Assembly: GCF_018390635.1 (NCBI RefSeq)
Contig: NZ_JAHBGE010000009.1
Location: 1 to 64,000, forward strand
Length of the DNA: 64,000 nucleotides
Source of the DNA: Ancylobacter lacus
Lineage (GTDB): Bacteria > Pseudomonadota > Alphaproteobacteria > Rhizobiales > Xanthobacteraceae
Reading direction: 5' to 3'
The position numbers and the translations under genes are program-made. Numbering within the stretch: position 1 is the stretch's first letter; every line of letters starts with the position of its first letter. Below are positions 43,910 through 51,776 of this stretch, piece by piece. The notes below the pieces were generated by a model that saw only the letters and a program-made list of their open reading frames with translations, did not search any database and was not told where the DNA came from.

Positions 43910-45543
43910 CGCCCCCGCCCGCCGGCAAGGTCCACGGCGCGCAGCGCCGCCTTGGCCGCCGGCACCAGACCCGGCGCCATGGAGAGCGCGCGCAGCCCGG
44001 TGCGCAGCAGGGCCGGGAGCGCCGCCGGGTCGCCGCCGGCATCCCCGCACAGGCTGACCTCGCGCCCGCGCGCCGCGCCATCCTGCGCCACCCGCTCCAC
44101 CAGCCGCAGCACCGCGGGGTTGAGCGGGTCGGCGAGATCGGCCAGGGCGCCGATGTCGCGGCCGGCGGCGGTGACGTACTGGGTGAGGTCGTTGGAGCCG
44201 ACCGAGTAGAAATCCGCCTCGAACAGGTCGATCGCGATCGCCGCCGCCGGCACCTCGATCATGATGCCGAGCGCCGGCAGCGCGGCGGGAAGGCCGGCGG
44301 CGGCGAGCGCGGCGAGCTCCTGCGCCAGCAGCGCGCGGGTGCGCGCCACCTCGGCCGGCACCGTCACCATGGGCAGCATCACCTTGAGCCCGGTCCCGCC
44401 CGGCCCGGCGGCGGCGCGCAGCAGGGCGCGGAGCTGGACCCGGAACACCTCCTCCCGCGCCAGCGAGAGCCGGATGCCGCGCACGCCGAGGAAGGGGTTG
44501 CTCTCGCCCTCCACCGTGAGGCCGGCGATCGGCTTGTCGCCGCCGGCATCGAGCGTGCGGATGGTCACCGGCCGGGCCCGCCCGTCGCGGCAGGCCCAGG
44601 CGAGGATGCGGGCATAGACCGCGCGCTGCGCCTCCTCGCCGGGCAGCGCGCCGGCGTCGTGGAACAGGAATTCGGTGCGCACCAGCCCGATGCCGTCGCA
44701 CAGCGCGGGGTCGAGCCCGTCCAGCTCGGCGGGGTCGGCGACATTGAGCAGCACCGCGACCGGGGTGCCGTCGCGGGTCACGGCGGGCTCGAGCGCCCCG
44801 GCAGCCTCGGTGGCGGCGCGGCGGCCGTCCAGTTCGCGCTGGCGCTCGAAGGCGCGGCGGGTTTCCGGCGAGGGGTCGATCACCACCGCGCCGGCGGTGG
44901 CGTCCACCAGCACCTCGCCCAGAAGCGCCTCCGGCGCCACCCCCAGCCCGACGATCATCGGGATGCCGCGCGAGCGCGCCAGCATGGCGACATGGCTGGT
45001 GGGGCTGCCCCCCGCGAGCAGGATGGCGCCGCCCGCGGACCAGTCCATGCCGAGGAAGCGGGACGGCGGCAGGTCGTGCGCGGCGACGATGCCGCTGGCC
45101 GCCGCGCCGCTGCCCGCCCCGGAGTCGCCGCCGGCCAGCGCGTCCAGCACCCGGTCGCGCACATCCATCAGGTCGGCGGCGCGGGCGCGGAAATACTCGT
45201 CCTCCGCCGCCTCGTAGCCGGCGATCTCGGCATCGAGCGCCTGCTGCCACGCCAGTTCGGCCGGCACCCCGAGGGAAATGGCGTGAAACGCCCCCTCGGC
45301 GAGGGCGTCGTCCTCCAGCAGGGCGAGCTGGAAGCCCAGCATGTCGGCGGCGGCGGGCTCGCTGGTGGCGACCAGCGCCGCGATCTCGCCGGCCGCCCGG
45401 CTCATGGCGCGGCGCAGCGCCCCGGCGGCGGCATCGGGATCGAGCGCGGGGCGCGCCGCCGCGCGCGGGGCGGCGAGCAGCACCACCGGGCCGGCGGCCA
45501 GCCCGGGCGAGGCGCTGCGGCCCTGCAGGCGGGTCTCGCTCAT
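43906..45543 (-). CDS. PTS Enzyme I (PEP-protein phosphotransferase) of the DHA relay (545 aa)
   Basis: This is Enzyme I of the phosphotransferase system; it takes phosphate from PEP and passes it to HPr. The active-site histidine is in GGSPTSHVAMLARSRGIPMIVG (His184, quoted here in two parts GGSPTSHVAM and ARSRGIPMIVG). The PEP-binding region IGLVRTEFLF, SNPFLGVRGIR and FYSVGSNDLTQY is intact. In E. coli DhaM an Enzyme I-like domain is fused behind EIIA and HPr; here it is a separate chain, slightly shorter than general Enzyme I. It overlaps the HPr gene and the HTH gene by ATGA. Confidence 0.92.
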   Translation of the reverse strand: MSETRLQGRSASPGLAAGPVVLLAAPRAAARPALDPDAAAGALRRAMSRAAGEIAALVATSEPAAADMLGFQLALLEDDALAEGAFHAISLGVPAELAWQQALDAEIAGYEAAEDEYFRARAADLMDVRDRVLDALAGGDSGAGSGAAASGIVAAHDLPPSRFLGMDWSAGGAILLAGGSPTSHVAMLARSRGIPMIVGLGVAPEALLGEVLVDATAGAVVIDPSPETRRAFERQRELDGRRAATEAAGALEPAVTRDGTPVAVLLNVADPAELDGLDPALCDGIGLVRTEFLFHDAGALPGEEAQRAVYARILAWACRDGRARPVTIRTLDAGGDKPIAGLTVEGESNPFLGVRGIRLSLAREEVFRVQLRALLRAAAGPGGTGLKVMLPMVTVPAEVARTRALLAQELAALAAAGLPAALPALGIMIEVPAAAIAIDLFEADFYSVGSNDLTQYVTAAGRDIGALADLADPLNPAVLRLVERVAQDGAARGREVSLCGDAGGDPAALPALLRTGLRALSMAPGLVPAAKAALRAVDLAGGRGR

Positions 45544-45905
45544 GGCGCGTCCCCGTGGCCGCTCTCCTCCTCGTCGAAGCGACGCTCCACCAGCGCGACC
45601 AGCGCCGCGACCGCCGCGGCGGCATCCGGCCCCTCGGCGCGGAAATGCAGCACGGTGCCCTTGCCCGCCTTCACCCGCATGATCTTCACCGGGCTCTTGG
45701 CGTCGACCCAGGGCCCCTCGGCGCCGAGCCCGACCTCGATGGCGGCGGCGAAGCTCTTGGCGAGCTGGGTGAGCTTCACCGAGGGGCGGGCGTGCAGCCC
45801 CACGGCATTGGTCAGCAGCGCGCTGCCGCGGGCACCCGCCTCGCCGGCGTCGGCACCGGACGGGCCGGCGGCAGAACCGCCCGTGGGGTGGCTGGTCGCA
45901 TTCAT
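45540..45905 (-). CDS. HPr-family phosphocarrier of the DHA relay (121 aa)
   Basis: HPr carries phosphate from Enzyme I to DhaM. The active-site segment NAVGLHARPSVKLTQLAKSF contains His38, and SPVKIMRVKAGKGTVLHFRAEG follows. The protein is longer than the usual 85-90 residues because of an N-terminal Ala/Gly-rich extension of about 28. The regulatory-serine region reads SPVKIMRVKA and is not the canonical KSIMGVMSL. It overlaps Enzyme I by ATGA and follows dhaM by 13 bp. Confidence 0.9.
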   Translation of the reverse strand: MNATSHPTGGSAAGPSGADAGEAGARGSALLTNAVGLHARPSVKLTQLAKSFAAAIEVGLGAEGPWVDAKSPVKIMRVKAGKGTVLHFRAEGPDAAAAVAALVALVERRFDEEESGHGDAP

Positions 45906-45918
45906 GGCCGCACTCCTG

Positions 45919-46314
45919 TCACACCGGCGAGAGTTCTTCCGCCGTCCGCCTCACCACATCGAGCGGGGAACCGCCCGACGCCTCGGTCGCCGCGATCACC
46001 GCGCCCTCGACGATGGGGGCGTTGCAGACCACGATCCGGTCGCGGCGGCCCTCCTCCATCATCTCCACCGCCATCTCGCTGTTGGTCTCGGCCCCGCCGA
46101 GGTCGACCAGCACGGCCACCCCGGCTTCCGACCACGCCGCGTCGATGGCCGCCATGATCGCAGCAACGTCCGTGCCGAGCCCACCCTCGGCATTGCCGCC
46201 GGCCCAGGCCAGCGGCACCGCCGCCCCCACCATCTGCCGCACCATGTCCGCCGCGCCCTCGGCCACCTTGGGCGAATGCGAGACGATGACGATGCCCACA
46301 TTTCCCGCTGTCAT
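45919..46314 (-). CDS. dhaM: DhaM, PTS-dependent DHA kinase phosphotransferase subunit (131 aa)
   Basis: DhaM rephosphorylates the ADP bound to DhaL. The sequence starts VGIVIVSHSPKVAEGAADMVRQM, quoted in part as VIVSHSPKVAEG, with the phospho-accepting His13. VLVDLGGAETNSEMAVEMM and NAPIVEGAV are typical of this EIIA-mannose-like fold. It contains only that domain; HPr and Enzyme I follow as separate genes. I prefer ATG 46314 with GGAG upstream; GTG 46323 is possible. Confidence 0.9.
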   Translation of the reverse strand: MTAGNVGIVIVSHSPKVAEGAADMVRQMVGAAVPLAWAGGNAEGGLGTDVAAIMAAIDAAWSEAGVAVLVDLGGAETNSEMAVEMMEEGRRDRIVVCNAPIVEGAVIAATEASGGSPLDVVRRTAEELSPV

Positions 46315-46339
46315 CGCGTCCACTCCACCGCTTCCCGCC

Positions 46340-47002
46340 TCACGCGCCGACCGCGACCGCCGCCGGGCGAACCGGCTCGGCCGGTGCCGCAGCGGCCAGC
46401 GCGTCGCAGAGCGCGGCGATCATCAGCGCGGAGGACCGCGCGCCCGGGTCCATATGGCCGATGGAGCGGTCGCCGAGGAAGGAGGCGCGTCCGCGCACCG
46501 CGCGCATCGGCACGGTGGCCTCCGCCGCGGCCGCGGCGCGGGCCTTCAGCCGGGCCGGCAGATCGGCGGCGCCCTCGGCGATGCCGGCCTCCAGTTCGGC
46601 CAGCACCGGGGTCAGCACGTCGAGCAGGGTCTTCTGCCCCGGTTCGGACTTGCCGCGCGCCCGGGTGGCGGCCAGCGCCGCCGCCAGCGCCCGGCTGAGC
46701 TCCGCCAGGGTCGGTGCGTCGTTCACCTCCTTGCCGAGCGCCATGAAGAAGGTGCCGTAGAGCGGGCCGGAGGCGCCGCCCACCTTCATCACGAGCTGGG
46801 TGCCGACCGCCTTCAGCGCGTCCGGCAGCGGCTTCTGCGCCAGGGCGTCGGCCTCGGCGAGCACCGCCTCGAAGCCGCGCTTCATGTTGAGGCCGTGGTC
46901 GCCGTCGCCAATGGCCTGGTCGAGCGCGGTCAGCTCCTCGGCATGGGCGATCACGGTGCCGGCGAGGGCCTGGATGAGGGTCTTCTTCTGTTCTGCGTCC
47001 AT
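46340..47002 (-). CDS. dhaL: dihydroxyacetone kinase subunit DhaL (220 aa)
   Basis: DhaL is the nucleotide subunit, holding ADP permanently and passing phosphate to DHA on DhaK. The metal/ADP site AIGDGDHGLNMKRGF is near residue 27 and KVGGASGPLYGTFFM near residue 73. HMDPGARSSALMIAAL closes the domain. It lies 16 bp downstream of the second transporter ATPase gene, which ties the kinase to the importer. Confidence 0.94.
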   Translation of the reverse strand: MDAEQKKTLIQALAGTVIAHAEELTALDQAIGDGDHGLNMKRGFEAVLAEADALAQKPLPDALKAVGTQLVMKVGGASGPLYGTFFMALGKEVNDAPTLAELSRALAAALAATRARGKSEPGQKTLLDVLTPVLAELEAGIAEGAADLPARLKARAAAAAEATVPMRAVRGRASFLGDRSIGHMDPGARSSALMIAALCDALAAAAPAEPVRPAAVAVGA

Positions 47003-47018
47003 CGGAGATGTCCCGGAA

Positions 47019-48053
47019 TCAGGCCCCGGCCGCGATGCGGCGGCCGGCGGCGTCGAAATAGAGCGGGCGCAGGAACTCCACCCCGACCCGGTCGCCGACC
47101 GAAAGGTCGGAATCCGGCTCGCCGAGGGTCACGAGGTCCTGGCCGCGCAGGGTGACGTGAAGGTGGTTCTGGTCGCCCAGCCGCTCGATCCACCGCACGA
47201 GGCCCACCCCGTCGGCATGGCCGGCCCGGGCGATCCGCACATGCTCGGTGCGGGCGCCGATGGTGTGGGCGCCGGGCGGGGCCGGCACCTCCGGCAGCAG
47301 CGCGCGCGGCACCAGATTGATGCCGGGCTGGCCGAGCCGCTGGGCGACGTGCAGGTCCACCGGGTTCTCGTAGATCTCCCGCGGGGTGCCGACCTGCACC
47401 AGCCGGCCGCGATCGATGACACCGATGCGGCTGCCCATCGTCATCGCCTCGATCTGGTCGTGGGTGACGTAGAGGATGGTGGCGCCCAGCTCCTGCTGGA
47501 TGCGCTTCAGCTCCAGCCGGAGGTCGGAGCGCAGCTTGGCGTCCAGCGAGGAGAGCGGCTCGTCCATGAGGTAGATGGCCGGCCGCCGCACCAGCGCCCG
47601 GCCGATGGCGACGCGCTGCATCTGCCCGCCCGAGAGGTGGGTGGCGCGGTTGTTCAGCTTGTCCTCGATCCGCAGCAGCCGGGCGACCTCGCCCACCTTG
47701 CGGCGGATCTCCGCCTCCGGCACCCGCCGCGCCGGCGAGCGCAGGGGAAAGGCGAGGTTGTCGTAGACCGACAGATGCGGGTAGAGCGAATATTGCTGGA
47801 ACACGAAGGCGACGTCGCGCTCCGCCGGGTTCACCCCGGTGACGTCGCGCCCGCCGATGCTCACGCGGCCGGCGTCGGGCTTCTCCAGCCCGGCGATGAG
47901 GCGCAGCGTGGTGGTCTTCCCCGCCCCGGTGGGGCCGAGCAGGATGACCAGCTCGCCATCGCCGATGGTGAGGCTCATCTCGGCGATGGCGGTGACCGCC
48001 GCCTCGCCGGTGCCGAAATGCTTGCTGACGGCGTCGAGCCGGACCTCAGCCAT
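47019..48053 (-). CDS. ABC transporter ATPase, MalK/UgpC type, copy 2 (344 aa)
   Basis: This is the energising subunit of a CUT1-type carbohydrate importer. Walker A is LLGPTGAGKTTTLRLIAGL, the signature LSGGQMQRVAIGRAL, and Walker B IYLMDEPLSSLDAKLR. The C-terminal third is a TOBE-type regulatory domain. It overlaps the preceding ATPase gene by 8 bp and has dhaL 16 bp downstream. Two different ATPases in one operon, as in GlpS/GlpT of the rhizobial glycerol importer, suggest a heterodimer. Confidence 0.9.
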   Translation of the reverse strand: MAEVRLDAVSKHFGTGEAAVTAIAEMSLTIGDGELVILLGPTGAGKTTTLRLIAGLEKPDAGRVSIGGRDVTGVNPAERDVAFVFQQYSLYPHLSVYDNLAFPLRSPARRVPEAEIRRKVGEVARLLRIEDKLNNRATHLSGGQMQRVAIGRALVRRPAIYLMDEPLSSLDAKLRSDLRLELKRIQQELGATILYVTHDQIEAMTMGSRIGVIDRGRLVQVGTPREIYENPVDLHVAQRLGQPGINLVPRALLPEVPAPPGAHTIGARTEHVRIARAGHADGVGLVRWIERLGDQNHLHVTLRGQDLVTLGEPDSDLSVGDRVGVEFLRPLYFDAAGRRIAAGA

Positions 48054-49182
48054 GCGAGCCTCCCCTGCGGACCTGGTGGGATGCGGCGTGCCGGGGGGCG
48101 GGGTCGTGCAGCGCGGTGCGCAGCGCCCGCCCGCTCGCCGCGTCGAACAGCGACAGCCGGTCGGCGCGGAAATCGAGCCCGATCCGCTCGCCCGGCTTCA
48201 CCGCGACGGTGGAGGGAACCCGGGCCTTCAGCGGTCCGGCGGGGGTCTTCAGCGTCACGATCTGGGTGGTGCCGAGATATTCGGTGCCGTAGACCTCGCC
48301 GCGCAGCGCCCCGGCCTCGGCGAAGCGCACATGCTCCGGCCGCACCCCCAGCACCAGCGGGCGCTCCTCCACCCCCTCGCGCAGCTCCGGCACGCCGACC
48401 GCGGCGCCGTCGAGCCGCACCGCGCGCGCCCCCGGCGCCAGCGCGCCGGTGAAGCTCAGCAGGTTCATCGGCGGCGAGCCGATGAAGTCGGCGACGAACA
48501 GGCTGGCGGGGCGGTCGTAGATCTCCTGCGGGGTGGCGTACTGCTCGATGATGCCGCGATTCATCACCGCGATGGTGTCGGCCATCGCCATCGCCTCCAT
48601 CTGGTCGTGGGTGACGTAGACCGTGGTCGCCTTCAGCCGGTCGTGCAGCCCGCGCAGCTCGCCGCACATGAGGTGGCGGAACTCGGCGTCGAGCGCGCCG
48701 AGCGGCTCGTCCATCATGAAGGCGGCGGGCTCGCGCACGATCGCCCGGCCGAGCGCGATGCGCTGGCGGTCGCCGCCCGAGAGGCCCGAGACCCGGCTGT
48801 CCAGCAGGTGGGAGATGCGCAGGATGCGCGCCGCCTCCTCCACCCGGGTCGCGATCCCGGCGCGCTTCATGCCCATGCATTTCAGCGGGAAGCCGATGTT
48901 CTCGCGCACATTCATGTGGGGGTAGAGCGCGAAAAGCTGGAACACGAAGGCGATGTCGCGCTCGCCGGCGCGGTTGAAGGTCACGTCGCGGCCGGCAAGC
49001 TCGATGGTGCCGGAGGTCGGCAGCTCCAGCCCGGCGATCATCCGCAGCGTGGTGGTCTTGCCGCAGCCGGAGGGGCCGAGCAGGCAGAAGAACTCGCCGT
49101 CGCGCACGGTGAAGCTGGAATCGCGCACCGCGACGAAATCGGCGAAGGCCTTGTGGAGGTTGCGCACCCGGATCTCGGCCAT
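48046..49182 (-). CDS. ABC transporter ATPase, MalK/UgpC type, copy 1 (378 aa)
   Basis: This is the first of two CUT1-type ATPases. Walker A is LLGPSGCGKTTTLRMIAGL, the signature LSGGDRQRIALGRAI with D instead of the common Q, and Walker B AFMMDEPLGALDAEFR. A TOBE domain and a His/Arg-rich tail of about 25 residues follow. It begins 4 bp after the small membrane protein gene, so it is part of the same transcript. Confidence 0.9.
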   Translation of the reverse strand: MAEIRVRNLHKAFADFVAVRDSSFTVRDGEFFCLLGPSGCGKTTTLRMIAGLELPTSGTIELAGRDVTFNRAGERDIAFVFQLFALYPHMNVRENIGFPLKCMGMKRAGIATRVEEAARILRISHLLDSRVSGLSGGDRQRIALGRAIVREPAAFMMDEPLGALDAEFRHLMCGELRGLHDRLKATTVYVTHDQMEAMAMADTIAVMNRGIIEQYATPQEIYDRPASLFVADFIGSPPMNLLSFTGALAPGARAVRLDGAAVGVPELREGVEERPLVLGVRPEHVRFAEAGALRGEVYGTEYLGTTQIVTLKTPAGPLKARVPSTVAVKPGERIGLDFRADRLSLFDAASGRALRTALHDPAPRHAASHQVRRGGSHG

Positions 49183-49186
49183 CGCC

Positions 49187-49402
49187 TCACTCCGGGAACT
49201 TGGAGACGACGATGAACATCACCGTCCCCGCCAGCGTGGTGATGAACGACCAGCCATAGAGCGCGATCGAGAAGGGCTGCATCAGCATCACCACGCCGCA
49301 GGCGATCACCAGCGTGGCGAGGTTCTCCCAGGGCCCGCGCCGGAACAGGCGGAAGGGCCGGGCGGCGGGAGGGACGGGACGGGGTTCGTCGAGGGAACTC
49401 AT
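49187..49402 (-). CDS. small two-helix membrane protein of the importer operon (71 aa)
   Basis: A short protein with a charged, Pro/Arg-rich N-terminus and two hydrophobic helices (NLATLVIACGVVMLM and SFITTLAGTVMFIVV). Its ATG at 49402 overlaps the permease stop as ATGA and the next ATPase follows after 4 bp, so it belongs to the transporter. It recalls the small membrane protein of the rhizobial glpSTPQUV glycerol importer by position, not by sequence I could verify. Confidence 0.72.
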   Translation of the reverse strand: MSSLDEPRPVPPAARPFRLFRRGPWENLATLVIACGVVMLMQPFSIALYGWSFITTLAGTVMFIVVSKFPE

Positions 49403-50352
49403 TTGCGCACCGCGCCGAAGGTGATGCCGCGCAGGAGATGCTTCCTGAGCAGGATGGTGAACACGAAGATCGGGATGACGAACAGCGTGGTCGCCGCCGC
49501 CACGGCGGGCCAGTCCTGCCCGCCCTCGCCGATGATGAAGGGAATGAAGGGCGGCGTGGTCTGCGCCTCGCCGGAGGTGAGCAGCACCGCGAAGGCGTAT
49601 TCGTTCCAGGCGAAGATCAGGCAGAAGATCGCGGTGGCGGCGATGCCGGTGGCGGCCTGCGGCAGCACGACCTTTCGGAAGGCCTGCAGCCGGGTGTAGC
49701 CGTCGATCATCGCGGCTTCCTCGTATTCGCGGGGAATCTCGTCGATGAAGCCCTTCAGCAGCCACACGGCGAGCGACACGTTGACCGCGGTGTAGAGCAG
49801 GATCATGCCGAGCTTGGTGTCGGACAGGCCGAGCTCGCGGTACATGAGGTAGATCGGGATCGCGACCGCGATGGGCGGCATCATCCGGGTGGAGAGGATG
49901 AAGAACAGCAGGTCGTCGGCCAGCGGCACCCTGAAGCGCGAGAAGCCATAGGCCGCCAGCGTGCCGAGCCCCACCGCCAGCAGGGTCGAGGTGAAGGCGA
50001 TGACCAGCGAATTGACGAAGCGCGGCACGAATTTGGAGGGCCCGGCCACCACCATGTTGCGGCTGCGGGCGATCTCGTCGCACATCCCTTCCGCCGGGGG
50101 CAGGCCGGCGATGTATTCCGGCGTCTGCCGCGAGCGGGTGGTGAAGAGGTTGCAGTAGCCTTCCAGCGAGGGCTGGAACACCAGCTTGGGCGGGTAGGAG
50201 ATCGAGTCCGGCGGGGTCTTGAAGCCGGTGAGCAGGATCCACGCCAGCGGGATCATCGTCAGCAGCGCGTAGAGGATGACGATGCCCTGCGCGATCCGCT
50301 TCGACAGGGCGGAGGGCTCGACGACGGAATGGGCGGTGGACAGGCCGGGCAT
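49399..50352 (-). CDS. ABC transporter permease, MalG/UgpE type (317 aa)
   Basis: This integral membrane subunit has six predicted helices. The cytoplasmic EAA loop that contacts the ATPase is YEEAAMIDGYTRLQAFRKVVLPQA (key parts EEAAMIDG, VVLPQA). A large periplasmic insert after the first helix (residues about 45-105, CNLFTTRSRQTPEYIAG) is longer than in MalG. It starts 51 bp after the other permease gene. Confidence 0.9.
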   Translation of the reverse strand: MPGLSTAHSVVEPSALSKRIAQGIVILYALLTMIPLAWILLTGFKTPPDSISYPPKLVFQPSLEGYCNLFTTRSRQTPEYIAGLPPAEGMCDEIARSRNMVVAGPSKFVPRFVNSLVIAFTSTLLAVGLGTLAAYGFSRFRVPLADDLLFFILSTRMMPPIAVAIPIYLMYRELGLSDTKLGMILLYTAVNVSLAVWLLKGFIDEIPREYEEAAMIDGYTRLQAFRKVVLPQAATGIAATAIFCLIFAWNEYAFAVLLTSGEAQTTPPFIPFIIGEGGQDWPAVAAATTLFVIPIFVFTILLRKHLLRGITFGAVRK

Positions 50353-50403
50353 GTCAGCACCCTTCGCTGGGGGTGGACGGGAGGCGACGCGGCAGCGGGC
50401 GGG

Positions 50404-51366
50404 TCATCGGCTCTTCACCCGGTTGAGCGCCTTCACATAGATGTTGGCGAGGCCGAACACGGTGACGAACAGGATGATGGCGAAGGCGGAGGAATAGCCC
50501 GTGCGCCATTTCTCGAACGCCTCGCGCTTCAGCGTGATCGAGGCGACCTCGGTGGTGGAGCCCGGCCCGCCCGAGGTGAGCAGGTTCACCATGTCGAACA
50601 TCTTGAAGTTCTCGATGCCGCGGAACAGCACCGCCAGCATGATGAAGGGCATCGCCATCGGCAGGGTGATGGACCAGAACTGCCGGAAGGCGGAGGCGCG
50701 GTCGACTTCCGCCGCCTCGTAGATGTAATCGGGGATGGAGCGCAGCCCGGCGAGGCAGATGAGCATCACATAGGGCGTCCACATCCAGCTATCGACGATG
50801 ATGATCGAGCAGGGCGCGAGCCGGATGTCGCCGATCATCTGGAAGGAGGAGGGATCGGTGCCGGAGAGGAAGCCGACGATGTAGTTGAACAGCCCGATCT
50901 GCGGCTGGTAGAGGAACTTCCAGAAATTCCCCACCACCGCGGGCGAGAGCATCATCGGCAGCAGGATCACCGTGGTCCAGAAGCCGTGGCCGCGGAACTT
51001 GCGGTCGATCAGATAGGCCAGCGCGAAGCCCAGCGCGGTCTGGATCACGATGGTCCAGAGCACGAAATGCGCGGTCACCTGCATGGAGTGCCACACATCC
51101 GGGTCGGAGAGGATGCTGGCGTAATGGTCGAGGCCGACATTCGACACCGCCGCGTTCGGCCGGTTGGCGCGGTAATTGGTGAAGGAAAGCTGGATGGTCC
51201 AGATCAGCGGGAAGATGTTGATCGCCAGCAGCAGCAGGATGGTGGGCGCGATGAACAGCCACGCAATGGCGCGGTCCGAGAGGCCGCGCACCCGCCGCGC
51301 CACCGGCTCGGGGGTCGACTGGGCGGCGTGGTGGACGAGGTGGTTCACCGTCGAGCTTTCCGTCAT
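50404..51366 (-). CDS. ABC transporter permease, MalF/UgpA type (320 aa)
   Basis: This is the partner permease with six helices. The EAA loop is YEAAEVDRASAFRQFWSITLPMA (key parts EAAEVDRA, ITLPMA), and LAGLRSIPDYI leads into it. I prefer the ATG at 51366; the frame has a TTG at 51378. It follows the binding-protein gene after 410 bp of hairpin-rich DNA, so it may be expressed at a lower level than that gene. Confidence 0.9.
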   Translation of the reverse strand: MTESSTVNHLVHHAAQSTPEPVARRVRGLSDRAIAWLFIAPTILLLLAINIFPLIWTIQLSFTNYRANRPNAAVSNVGLDHYASILSDPDVWHSMQVTAHFVLWTIVIQTALGFALAYLIDRKFRGHGFWTTVILLPMMLSPAVVGNFWKFLYQPQIGLFNYIVGFLSGTDPSSFQMIGDIRLAPCSIIIVDSWMWTPYVMLICLAGLRSIPDYIYEAAEVDRASAFRQFWSITLPMAMPFIMLAVLFRGIENFKMFDMVNLLTSGGPGSTTEVASITLKREAFEKWRTGYSSAFAIILFVTVFGLANIYVKALNRVKSR

Positions 51367-51434
51367 GGGCTTTTCCAACTGACCTGTTCACCGTGCGGGG
51401 TGAGGTTCCGGCGGGCGTTCCGAGAGCGCGGCCA

Positions 51435-51460
51435 TGGGGCCGGCCATTGGGGCCGGCCAT
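51435..51460. repeat. two tandem copies of a 13-bp unit
   Basis: TGGGGCCGGCCAT occurs twice in direct succession upstream of the permease gene. The unit contains the palindrome GGGCCGGCC-like core, so either copy can also pair with the other. Confidence 0.75.
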
Positions 51461-51600
51461 GGGTGTTCCACGGCCCCTCCCCCCGGCCGGCTCAAGCGGC
51501 ACCGCAGGGCCGGACGCCGGGAAACCCCGGCACGGCGGGCGGACCCGCCCGGCACCGGCGCGTCGCCCGGTGCGTGGTCTGGCGCCGGGCCTGGGGAGAA

Positions 51601-51634
51601 TTCGGCGGCGCCGGGAGGGGGCGGCGCCGCCGAA
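51601..51634 (-). terminator. perfect 13-bp hairpin between binding-protein and permease genes
   Basis: TTCGGCGGCGCCG (51601-51613), loop of 8, CGGCGCCGCCGAA (51622-51634). It lies in the 410-bp gap (51367-51776), which otherwise holds no gene I can support. No T run follows on the minus strand. It probably stabilises the binding-protein mRNA or attenuates the downstream genes. Confidence 0.6.
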
Positions 51635-51776
51635 GCCGCCGGGCGGTGCCCGGCCGGCGAGCGGAAGGCGGGCGCGCCGCGTGCTGGCGCACCTCGCCGG
51701 GCGCGCCTCGGGCGGCACGCCGGGAGTGTGGACGGGGGACAGCGGCGCGGTTCCACCGGCCGCCGCCCGCCGGGCC

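Noticed and set aside
41162-44209. Very long plus-strand open frame (over 1000 codons) opposite the binding protein, L,D-transpeptidase, dhaK and Enzyme I genes
   Set aside because: Composition-driven antisense frame: Arg/Gly/His-rich, no domain, and every stretch lies opposite a well-recognised gene.
49187-49402. Assignment of the small membrane protein to the DUF2160/GlpU family
   Set aside because: Position fits the glycerol importer operon, but the sequence does not show the family pattern I know, so it is left unnamed.
51367-51776. Short open frames on both strands in the gap between binding-protein and permease genes
   Set aside because: No ribosome site, no domain, and the stretch is dominated by hairpins and direct repeats.
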